Assembly: GCA_965365445.1 (NCBI GenBank)
Contig: CBDUBS010000014.1
Span: forward strand, 1-34,500
Length of the DNA stretch: 34,500 bases
Origin: CBDUBS01 sp965365445
GTDB lineage: Bacteria; Bacteroidota; Rhodothermia; Rhodothermales; DASSAV01
Direction of reading: 5' to 3'
A program made the position numbers and the translations under genes. Within the stretch, counting starts at the first letter, position 1. Every line of letters starts with the position of its first letter. The notes beneath the pieces were generated by a model, which worked only from the letters and a program-made list of their open reading frames with translations, did not search any database and was not told where the DNA came from. Shown piece after piece: positions 1-8,400 of the stretch.

Positions 1-125
1 CGGTTCGGAACCCGATAGATGTCCGGCAGCCGGCGTAGAACCGGACCGCCGGCCTTTATCTCGGAAACCTCATCAGATTAAAGCATTCCAACGCAGTTCG
101 GACGATACGGACACAAACAGGCCGG

Positions 126-902
126 GTGGTTATGGTTGCCAGAGGCTCCGTTTTTTTGTGGAGCAATGCCGAGCCGGGTTCATATTTTCTGTCGCCGTTT
201 TCCCGGCTGACGGCCGGAGCGTTTTTGCTTGCCTCCATCATATGGTGTTCCTCCGAGAGTCCGGCATCCATCGCTGCCGTGGGTGCGGTGTTTGTTGTCT
301 GGATCGGCCTGAGTCGGGTATCCTGGCGACGTTTCGGATCGCTGCTGACCTATAGTCTGGCGGTATTTACGCCCCTTCTCCTGCTTGCTCCCTGGATGGA
401 TGCGGGTACCGGGACGCAAGGGCCGGTGCTACCGGAAACGGCGGGAACGCTGGTCTGGATCATACTTCGCGCCACGGCCGGCGTACTCGTGGTAGGCGCT
501 ACCCTGTCTACCGTGACCCGTTCGCAACTATGTGATTTCATCGAACGGTTGCCCCTTCCACGATTGGTGCGCCTCATTCTTGTCCAGATCGTTCATCAGA
601 CGGATACCCTGCTCCGGGAAACCCGGCGGCTGACGGCGGCCTTTCAATTACGGCAGGGTAGGGGATCATGGCGGCGGTCGGTTTCGTTGATCGGGGCATT
701 GACATCCGTATGGCTTCCGCGCATTCTTTTTAAGGCCGACCGGGTAGCGTCGGCCATGGAGTTGCGCGGCTATGCCGTGCGCCCGCTGCACCCTGAAAGA
801 TTGTCCCTGCGTACCCGGGATGTGCTGTGTATGGCGGCCTCCTTCTTCCTGCTGCTTTTCGTCCTGATTTTGCGAATGGGGTTTTCTTATGGTATCGGAT
901 GA
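126..902 (+). CDS. cbiQ: CbiQ/EcfT-type transmembrane component of an ECF transporter
   Basis: This is the inner-membrane coupling subunit of an energy-coupling-factor importer, most likely for cobalt or nickel. Hydrophobic segments lie near residues 28-40, 48-62, 73-90, 107-128 and 234-250. The motif AMELRGY (210-216) matches the Arg-Gly coupling motif with which this family contacts the ATPase. The next gene, an ABC ATPase, overlaps by 14 bases, which indicates translational coupling. The start used is GTG at 126; ATG at 132 is equally possible. Bases 1-125 hold no recognisable complete gene; a frame ending at the TAG at 16-18 may be the tail of an upstream S-component such as CbiM, but that is a guess. 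The metal specificity is inferred from the CbiQ-like length (258 aa) and cannot be proven here. Confidence 0.8.
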   Translation: MVMVARGSVFLWSNAEPGSYFLSPFSRLTAGAFLLASIIWCSSESPASIAAVGAVFVVWIGLSRVSWRRFGSLLTYSLAVFTPLLLLAPWMDAGTGTQGPVLPETAGTLVWIILRATAGVLVVGATLSTVTRSQLCDFIERLPLPRLVRLILVQIVHQTDTLLRETRRLTAAFQLRQGRGSWRRSVSLIGALTSVWLPRILFKADRVASAMELRGYAVRPLHPERLSLRTRDVLCMAASFFLLLFVLILRMGFSYGIG

Positions 903-1587
903 GGCGGTGCTCATCTGGGACGACGTATCCGTACGCTACCCTCGCAACCCAGTACAAGTCGTAACCTCCTGCTCCTTTCGAATCGGTTCTTCCGAGCGGG
1001 TGGCCCTTTTCGGGTTGAATGGATCAGGTAAAACAACGGTGTTGCTGGCATCAGTCGGGCTGTTACCGTCCGAAGGTAGCATTACCGTTGCAGGGCTTAC
1101 ACTGGCCCCTTCCAAAATCGAGGAGATTCGCCGCCGCATCGGGTTTGTGTTCTCCGTTCCGGACGACCAGATTCTGTTCCCGGAGGTCCTGGACGACGTA
1201 GCCTTCACCCTGAGGAGTCGGGGCATCGAGAAGCCCGAAGCCGAGGAGCGCGCCATTCGGGTTCTCTCGGAACTGGGATGCGCCGACCTGGCGCATCGTT
1301 CCGCATACGAGCTTTCCCACGGCCAGCGCATACGGGTAGCATTAGCCGGAGCGCTCGTCAGTGCGCCGCCGCTGCTACTGCTCGACGAACCGTCGGCCGG
1401 ACTGGACCCCCCGGGCAAACGACTCCTGGCGTCGTACCTGCGCAATCACCCGGCGGGTATGTTGCTGGCCACGCACGATATCGACTTTGCGCGGCAGGTA
1501 TGCGAGCGATTCCTGCTGCTGCATGAAGGACGCATTGCAGCCGAAGGCGACGATATGGACCAGATCGAGCGGTACTGGTGCACGTGA
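889..1587 (+). CDS. cbiO: CbiO-type ECF transporter ATP-binding protein
   Basis: This ABC ATPase should power the neighbouring CbiQ-like membrane protein. Visible motifs are Walker A GLNGSGKT (42-49), a Q-loop glutamine near residue 94 in VPDDQILFPEV, a signature LSHGQ (142-146), Walker B LLLLDEP (162-168) with the catalytic Glu, and the switch His in ATHD (about 196). The signature has His where Gly is usual (LSGGQ), a tolerated variant. The length of 232 aa is slightly short for the family because the C-terminal extension is brief. It starts inside the end of cbiQ and ends 39 bases before the stop of the convergent radical SAM gene. Confidence 0.85.
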   Translation: MVSDEAVLIWDDVSVRYPRNPVQVVTSCSFRIGSSERVALFGLNGSGKTTVLLASVGLLPSEGSITVAGLTLAPSKIEEIRRRIGFVFSVPDDQILFPEVLDDVAFTLRSRGIEKPEAEERAIRVLSELGCADLAHRSAYELSHGQRIRVALAGALVSAPPLLLLDEPSAGLDPPGKRLLASYLRNHPAGMLLATHDIDFARQVCERFLLLHEGRIAAEGDDMDQIERYWCT

Positions 1588-1626
1588 GCCGCGCCGCCTC
1601 GTGCGGTTATCGCCGGGTGGGGTCGT

Positions 1627-2856
1627 TCAGTAAACAAATTCACGAACGTCGTAGCGAGCCACACCAACACCGGGTTCGAGGCGTAACGCATTCCGCAGAC
1701 GCCTCGCCTGTTCTACCGTCTCTTCAACCGTAAGGGGTTCGATTCCGCTCTCAGTCGCTCGTCGGCTGTACTCCGAGCCGGGCGTGTCCACGAACTCCGA
1801 TATGTACACGAGATCGCCCCCGGAGAGGCCAAGCCTGTTGATCGTATCCACCGAATCGCGGAAGTGCCCTTCGGCGTAGCGGCGGCCTCCGATCCCGGCC
1901 ATGACGATTACAGCCACCTGCACGCCGGCGGCTCTGGCTGTGCCGACCAGTTCGAGAACATCGCCGGGCATGGAGGGCTTTTCCATGAACTTCAGGAGTG
2001 GTTCGTGCCCCGATTCCATGCCGATGTACATCCGGCGGAGGCCCAACTCGGCCAGCTCCGCCAACTCTTCCTGCGACTTCTTTTTGCCGGTAAAGGCGTC
2101 TATGAAAGAATAAATCCCTGCCATACCGAACGGCCGCGTGTGTTTCCACCGGCGCAAAGCCTCTCCCGAGAGGGGATACTTCGGGATCTGGAATCGGTCG
2201 TTGACGACCTGAAACAGCGGAATCAGTTTCCGGCGGGTATGGACGAGCGCATTGGCATCGGCCAGGAACAGGGATGACCTCAATGCGATGCCCCGTCCGA
2301 TGAACCGGATGACGTCGTCGATGTGCGCCCTGAATTCATCCGGAGGCTTTATGCGGAACGGTACGTCCTCGTAAAAGCGGCAGAACGTGCACTGGTTATA
2401 GTGGCATCCTTCGGTTGCCTGTAAAACCAGCGACCGATACTGATCCGGGGGAAGAATGCCGACAGGCTTATAGAGGCGCTCGAATGACCGACGCTCCGAA
2501 GCATAGAACGATTCGTCGCGGGCCGCTGCGAGGCGAAGACGCTCGGATACCTCCGGTGGAGCGTCGTCAGGGAGGTTTGCCAGCACGAAACCGATCGATT
2601 CCTGCGTGCGCCGTACGACGGCGGATCGCTCCGCCGCAGAAACCGTTACGAAGCGTTTTTCACCACCCGGCGCGCGGTTCGTACGCAGGAGCGTATCATC
2701 CAGGCCGCGTTTATAGAAGCCTTCTCCGAAATGAGCCGTCAACAAGCGCCCTTCCCGGTCGAAGGAAAAGCTGGACCCGGCGCCTACCGCCGTAGACTCG
2801 GGACGTATGCTGATATGAACCGTTTCGCCTGTTCCGCCTGTAAACCGGTATACCAT
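1627..2856 (-). CDS. Radical SAM protein with CX4CX2C cluster motif
   Basis: This protein should bind a 4Fe-4S cluster and S-adenosylmethionine and do radical chemistry on an unknown substrate. The cluster motif is CHYNQCTFC, about residues 151-159 from the chosen start. It has four rather than three residues between the first two cysteines, a spacing I know from a COG1032-type subgroup with motifs like CPHNRCTFC. Downstream are a conserved IGMESG segment and barrel-like strands. The first ~120 residues are a separate N-terminal region of unknown role (FSFDREGRLLTAHFGEGFYK). An ATG at 2976 would add 40 residues of poor protein-like sequence, so I prefer the ATG at 2856. No partner gene nearby gives away the substrate. 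Confidence 0.8.
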   Translation of the reverse strand: MVYRFTGGTGETVHISIRPESTAVGAGSSFSFDREGRLLTAHFGEGFYKRGLDDTLLRTNRAPGGEKRFVTVSAAERSAVVRRTQESIGFVLANLPDDAPPEVSERLRLAAARDESFYASERRSFERLYKPVGILPPDQYRSLVLQATEGCHYNQCTFCRFYEDVPFRIKPPDEFRAHIDDVIRFIGRGIALRSSLFLADANALVHTRRKLIPLFQVVNDRFQIPKYPLSGEALRRWKHTRPFGMAGIYSFIDAFTGKKKSQEELAELAELGLRRMYIGMESGHEPLLKFMEKPSMPGDVLELVGTARAAGVQVAVIVMAGIGGRRYAEGHFRDSVDTINRLGLSGGDLVYISEFVDTPGSEYSRRATESGIEPLTVEETVEQARRLRNALRLEPGVGVARYDVREFVY

Positions 2857-3071
2857 TACACTGCATCGTCTGCGGGTACCTGCCGCATCGCACGGCGTGA
2901 CGCATAAAAAAGCCGGCATTCCCTTCGAGTTGCCTGAACGGTACCATCGACACGGAACCGGGAACGCCGTTTGCATTTGGAATCAGAGGCGACGGCGCAC
3001 CTGCCGGCCGCCTGACCCGGGCACGGTGCAAACCGATCCTTGTACGGCTCCAGCACGATCAATCCTGACCC

Positions 3072-4103
3072 ATGATACATAAACTTAGGTCCGCGCTCGA
3101 AAAAATGGCTGCCGAGCGGCCCGTTTTTCTGGCGTTTCTGGTGTTCCTCACGGCCGCGGCCATCATCATACCGCTCTCGTTCCCGTTCTACTTCTTGTAC
3201 CCGAGCGACTTCCTGGTCAACATCCTCAGCGAAGCGCACGGGATGGTGTTCGACCTGCTCATCATTGGCTGGTTCCTGTTCTGGTTGAACAAGCTGGCCG
3301 AGCGAAAGCTCAAAAACAATCGGTACCGGGAAGAGATCGAGGATTTTCTGGGCTGGAAATCCCCGGAGGCAACGCACCGCATTGCCGGAAACATCCGACG
3401 CCTCAACAGGGGAGGGGTGCGGGAGGACATCCGGTTGACCGAAGCCTTTCTGAAAGGGGCCAATCTGGCCGGCGCCAGTCTGCGCCATTGCGATCTGTGG
3501 GGAGCCAACCTGGAGGGAGCCAATCTGTCCGGCGCCGACGTAAAGAACTCGAACCTCGCCGGAGCAAATCTGGAAGGAGCCGAAATGGAACGAATCGAAA
3601 TGACAGGCTCGGATCTGCGCGGGGCCAACCTGATGGAAGCAGACCTGGAGCGAGGCGACATCTCGAATACCGACATGCGAGGGGCGATTCTACGGGGAGC
3701 CGACCTGCAATATGCTACCCTCATGCACTCGAATCTGGAACGGGTCAGCGTAGAAGGAGCCAACCTGCGCGGGGTAAACCTGAAGGGCAGCAATCTGGAA
3801 CGCGCCAATCTCACCGGCGCGGGTCTGAAAGGAGCCATCCTGGAAAAAACGAGGTTGACGAACGCCATTCTGGACGATGCCGACCTGGGTGGAGCCGTTC
3901 TTACCGAAGCCGTTCTGCCGGAAGGTGAGGGATTGGTCCGGATGTTCCGGCCCGTGAAAAACCTGCTCGGGGCCCGCTTCGATCCGCACGTCCAATCGGT
4001 TCTTGAAGCCGCCCTGCCTTCGTTGTTTGACGGAGGGGCGACGACCTCCGTTCATCGGACGCAGCGTATCAGCGGAGTGCAGACGGTCGAGGGGACTCGG
4101 TGA
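3072..4103 (+). CDS. Membrane-anchored pentapeptide-repeat protein
   Basis: Residues 18-42 and 56-73 are strongly hydrophobic and probably form two transmembrane helices. A basic, helical linker (75-120) follows. From about residue 123 to 290 runs a long A(D/N)LxG-type pentapeptide-repeat region (GANLEGANLSGADVKNSNLAG and so on), which folds as a right-handed quadrilateral beta-helix. The C-terminal ~45 residues are not repetitive. Known members act as scaffolds or DNA mimics; nothing here identifies the role, though the two-helix anchor suggests a membrane-attached scaffold. Its TGA stop abuts the stop of the convergent kinase gene, the two forming the palindrome TGATCA. Confidence 0.8.
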   Translation: MIHKLRSALEKMAAERPVFLAFLVFLTAAAIIIPLSFPFYFLYPSDFLVNILSEAHGMVFDLLIIGWFLFWLNKLAERKLKNNRYREEIEDFLGWKSPEATHRIAGNIRRLNRGGVREDIRLTEAFLKGANLAGASLRHCDLWGANLEGANLSGADVKNSNLAGANLEGAEMERIEMTGSDLRGANLMEADLERGDISNTDMRGAILRGADLQYATLMHSNLERVSVEGANLRGVNLKGSNLERANLTGAGLKGAILEKTRLTNAILDDADLGGAVLTEAVLPEGEGLVRMFRPVKNLLGARFDPHVQSVLEAALPSLFDGGATTSVHRTQRISGVQTVEGTR

Positions 4104-5345
4104 TCACCCTACGGTGAAGAAAAACGTTGCGCCCTCGTTCACCGCGCTTTCGGCCCATACTCGCCCCCCGTGCCGTTGCACGACGCGTTTTACAATGGCA
4201 AGCCCGATTCCTGTACCGGGAAATTCGACGGACGGGTGCAACCGTTCGAACGGCGTGAACATGTTCGCGGCATGATTCATGTCGAAGCCGGCGCCGTTAT
4301 CCCGCACGAAACACGCCCCCGCCCCGTTGGTCGTACCGAACTCGATGCGCGGCAGGGGTCGTTTCGAACTAAACTTCCACGCGTTTTCGAGCAGATTACG
4401 CAAGGCCAACTGCACCAGCCGCCGGTCCCCATGTACGATGACCTCTTTTTGAATGTTGAAATCGGCGGGCACATCCGGACGGGAGCGAAGCAAGTCCTCT
4501 GCGATCTCCTCGGCGACCGGACTCAGATCGATATCCTCCCTGACCAGTTCATTGCGCGAAACCCGGGACAGGGTGAGCAAATCATCGATGATGTTGTTCA
4601 TCTGCCGCCCGGCCGCCGCCATCCGATTCAGATACATGCGCGCCGACTCATCGAGCAGATCGGCATGATCCTCCAGGAATAGCTTGCTCAGCCCGTCGAG
4701 CTTGCGTAGGGGCGCTCGGAGATCGTGGGAGACCGAGTAGGTAAACGCTTCCAGTTCCCGGTTCGCATCCTCGAGCGCGGCCGTACGCTCCCGAACGCGC
4801 TGTTCCAGGTCGGCATTGAGTTGCCGGACTTCCATTTCCGCGCGAAGCCGTTCGGCCACTTCGCGTTGCAATTCCAGATTGGTTTCCTCTATCTCGCGCG
4901 TGCGCTGGTGCACCCGGTGCTCGAGGTAGATATTGAACAGGGCGATTTCCCGCGTTTTACGGTAAAGCTCCACGAACACATTGACTTTCGCCCGCAATAC
5001 CTCTACCTCGATCGGTTTGAACAGAAAATCGACCGCGCCGAGGGAATAGCCGTGCTGCACCTGGGCATCCGCCGGGTCCATAGCCGTCAGGAAAATGATC
5101 GGAGTGTGGCTCGTGGATTCACGTTCGCGGACCAGGGCGGCCGTTTCAAAACCATTTATGCCCGGAAGGTTGACATCCAGCAGGATTACCGCAAACTCCC
5201 TTTCCAGCAGCAAACGCAGGGCTTCCTCTCCGGAGGCAGCAAATACGAGGTTCTGGTGCAATGGCTCCAGAGCAGCTTGCAGGCTGAGCAAATTCTCGAA
5301 GCGATCGTCAACGAGTAGGATATCTGTCTGAAGATGTCTGGACAC
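4104..5345 (-). CDS. Response regulator-histidine kinase (REC-coiled coil-HisKA-HATPase)
   Basis: This cytoplasmic kinase has an N-terminal receiver instead of a membrane sensor, so it likely takes phosphate or a signal from another kinase. Numbered from the upstream GTG at 5363, the receiver has acidic D19/D20, phospho-acceptor D63 (ILLDVNLPG), T93 and K116. A coiled coil spans about 140-205. The H-box SHDLRAPL carries H213, followed by the N-box LLENAWKF (about 324-331), G1 DNGAGF (355-360) and G2 GTGIGLAI. GTG at 5345 is preferred because AGGGA sits 7 bases upstream; GTG at 5363 would add six residues. It is the next gene downstream of the giant poly-HAMP kinase on the same strand, 128-146 bases away, which suggests a shared pathway. 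Confidence 0.85.
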   Translation of the reverse strand: MSRHLQTDILLVDDRFENLLSLQAALEPLHQNLVFAASGEEALRLLLEREFAVILLDVNLPGINGFETAALVRERESTSHTPIIFLTAMDPADAQVQHGYSLGAVDFLFKPIEVEVLRAKVNVFVELYRKTREIALFNIYLEHRVHQRTREIEETNLELQREVAERLRAEMEVRQLNADLEQRVRERTAALEDANRELEAFTYSVSHDLRAPLRKLDGLSKLFLEDHADLLDESARMYLNRMAAAGRQMNNIIDDLLTLSRVSRNELVREDIDLSPVAEEIAEDLLRSRPDVPADFNIQKEVIVHGDRRLVQLALRNLLENAWKFSSKRPLPRIEFGTTNGAGACFVRDNGAGFDMNHAANMFTPFERLHPSVEFPGTGIGLAIVKRVVQRHGGRVWAESAVNEGATFFFTVG

Positions 5346-5427
5346 AATGATTCCCTGCTTCACGCGGCCCGGAACGCATCGGGCCGTTTTCGTCCGTATA
5401 AAGATTTAGCAGAATGAACGATTATCC

Positions 5428-5444
5428 CCGTGAATTATTCACGG
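5428..5444. promoter_or_regulatory. Perfect 8+8 inverted repeat upstream of the REC-kinase gene
   Basis: CCGTGAAT and ATTCACGG flank a single central T, a 17-base perfect dyad. It lies in the 128-base gap between the giant kinase stop and the REC-kinase start, 65-100 bases upstream of the latter. The geometry fits a dimeric repressor or activator site. It has no adjacent T tract and only a one-base centre, so it is not a plausible terminator hairpin. The regulator is unknown. Confidence 0.35.
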
Positions 5445-5491
5445 CGCCTATGCCTGTTACCATCAATTTTACTTTTCGGCAGCGCGAGCGA

Positions 5492-8400
5492 TCATTTGTG
5501 TATCCATACCCGTAGCAGCGACATCAATTGCTCTACGTTAACGGGCTTCGTTATATAATCGGACGCGCCGGCCTCGATTACCTTCTCGCGATCTCCTTTC
5601 ATGGCCTTCGCCGTAACGGCAATGACGGGCAGATTCTTGAACTGAGGGATTTTGCGAATCTGCCGTGTAGCCTCGTAACCGTCCATCTCCGGCATCATGA
5701 TATCCATCAGCACCGCGTCCACGTCGGGCGTCTGTTGGAGCATTCCGAGCCCTTCCCGGCCGCCCTCGGCGTAAACCACTTGCATTTTGTGGCGTTCGAG
5801 CAGACTGGTAAGGGCAAAAATATTGCGGATATCGTCGTCTATGATGAGCACCTTTTTGTTGGCGAGGCTGCTCTCCGGCAGGTGCAGCTGTTCCAGCCGT
5901 TTCCGTTTATCTTCGGGAAGCGCCGTTTCGACCCGGTGAAGGAATAACGCCGTTTCATCGAGCAGGCGATCCACCGATTCGATGTCCTTGACGATAACGG
6001 CTTCCGCTCGCCTGTTCAACTCGGAAGCTTCCGCCGGGGTGAGGTCGCGGCCCGTATAGACGATTACGGGCAGGTCTACCAGTTTCAGCTCGTCCCTGAT
6101 CTTCTCGATGAGGGCGAAGCCGTCCATGTCGGGCAGGCCGAGATCCAGCACCACGCAGTCGTACGCTCCGCTCCGCAGCGCCACGAGCGCTTCCGCGCCA
6201 GTTGCCACGGCGGTCATCTCGACGTCCTCCCCACCAACCAGTTCTACGATGCTCGTTCGCTGGGCGTCGTTATCCTCTACGATGAGCAACTTGCGGATAG
6301 ATCGCTCGACGAATCCCTTGATATGATGCAGCGAATTCATCACAGACTCCCGGGTGGCGGGCTTGCGAAGCTGCGAGACGGCCCCCTTCCGCCGACTACG
6401 CGGCAACTCATCCGCCACCGAGACGATGTGCACCGGAATATGACGCAGGCCCGGGTCGTTTTTCAACCGGTCGAGCAGTTCCAGGCCGTGCATTCGAGGT
6501 AACTGAATGTCGAGCGTAATCGCATCCGGCCGGTACCGACGCGCCAGATCGATGGCTTCCTCACCGGAGGAGGCCAGAATGCCCTTGAACCCCTTCTCCT
6601 GAGCCATCTCGAGCATGAGCCCGGCGAAGTGAATGTCGTCCTCCACGATCAGGATGACTTTATCCCCCGATTGGATGGCATCCCGGTCGTCGCGGATGTC
6701 GGATGTGCGAAGCGCTCGTTCGAGTCCTTCCTCGGCCTCGCCGATCGACTCGGGTTCTTCATCCTCCATCGGCGGCGGCTCGATGACTTCATCGGAATCG
6801 TCGGAGGACCTATCGGCCGGTTCCGTTGCAGGGGCTATCTGTTCCGGGTCGGCCTCGCGGGTTTCCCGTTCCGCGTTGGATGCAGGAGAACCGGCTTTCC
6901 GTTCCGGCTTTACCCCGTTCGTATGGTCCTTCGTCAACGGGACGACCGGTTTCCTCTCTCGTTTGTTGGAATCGTCGGAGGGTGTAGCCAGGGAGGTTGG
7001 CTGGTATTCCAGCGGCAGGTAAACCGTAAACGTACTGCCCTCCCCCGGAGCGCTTTCCAGGCGGATCTCGCCCCCCAGCAACCGGGCAATTTCGCGGCTG
7101 ATGGAAAGGCCGAGTCCGGTGCCGCCGTAGCTTCTGCTTGCCGCCCCGTCGGCCTGCTGGAAGGCCTCGAAAATGATTTTATGCTGGTCCGGCGCGATGC
7201 CTATACCCGTATCGCTCACCGACAGCGAGACCACCGCCTGAGCGCGGTTCAGCAGCTCGTTGTAAAACTCGAATCCTTCCGGGACCAGATTCATGGCGAA
7301 GCGCACCCGCCCCGTATCCGTGAACTTGAACGCATTCGATAACAGGTTTTTTATGACCTGCTGAACCCGCTTTTTGTCGGTTCGGAGGGAGGGCGGCAGG
7401 TCGGGGTCCACCTCGATGTCGAAGTCGATTCCTTTCTTTTCGGCCACCTGATGGAATATGCGATACGCATCTTCACCCAACTCCTGAAAGCTGACGTCGG
7501 CAATGTCCACTGCCATCGTACCTGATTCGATCTTGGACAGGTCCAGGATCTCATTGATCAGGCCCAACAGATCGTTGCCGGACGAGTAGATGGTTTCGGC
7601 ATACTGTACCTGCTTGTCCGTCAGGCTGCTATCGCTGTTGTCGGCCAGCATTTTCGACAGAATGAGCATACTGTTGAGCGGAGTCCGAAGCTCGTGGGAC
7701 ATATTGGCGAGGAATTCGGATTTGTACTTCGACGTGAGCGCCAGTTGCTCCGCTTTCTCTTCGAGCGCTCGCCTTGCCAGTTCGATTTCCCGATTCTTGC
7801 GCTCTACCTCCGATTTTTGCGTAGCAAGCAACTGCGCCTTTTCCTCCAGCTCGGCGTTCGTTATTTGCAGCTCATCCTGCTGCCGCCGCAGGAGTTCCTC
7901 CGAGTCACGCAGCGTTCGGGCTTGGTCTTCGAGGCGGCGGTTCGTTTCGGTCAACTCTTCCTGTTGTACCTGAAGTTCCTGCGTAAGCGATTGTGATTGC
8001 ACAAGCAGCGCTTCCGTCCGCATATTTGCTTCGATCGTACTGAGTACGATAGCGATGCTTTCGGTAAGCTGGTCCAGAAAAGCGAGGTGAATGTCGTTGA
8101 ACTGCTGGAACGAAGCCAGTTCGATTACGGCCTTGATCCGCCCTTCGAAAATGACCGGAAGCACGACGATGTTGCGGGGAGAGGCGGCGCCCAGACCCGA
8201 ATTGATCTGTATGTAGTCGGAGGGGACGTCGGTGAGCAGAATGCGTTCTTTTTCGAGCGCGCACTGTCCGACGAGTCCTTCGCCCATCCGGAAATGATTC
8301 GCCAGCCCCTTGCGCTCCCGATAGGCATAGCTGGCGACGAGCTTCAGTTCCGGATCGGTTCCGCCCTCACTCTGATCAGCCAGATAGAAAACCCCATGCT

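Noticed and set aside
3188..3868. 226-residue minus-strand ORF opposite the pentapeptide gene
   Set aside because: It is an Arg/Pro/Ser-rich shadow of the pentapeptide-repeat codons.
5365..5390. Hairpin CGGCCCG/CGGGCCG followed by TTTT
   Set aside because: It would terminate plus-strand transcription where no plus-strand gene exists. On the minus strand no U tract follows, and it sits right at a possible kinase start.
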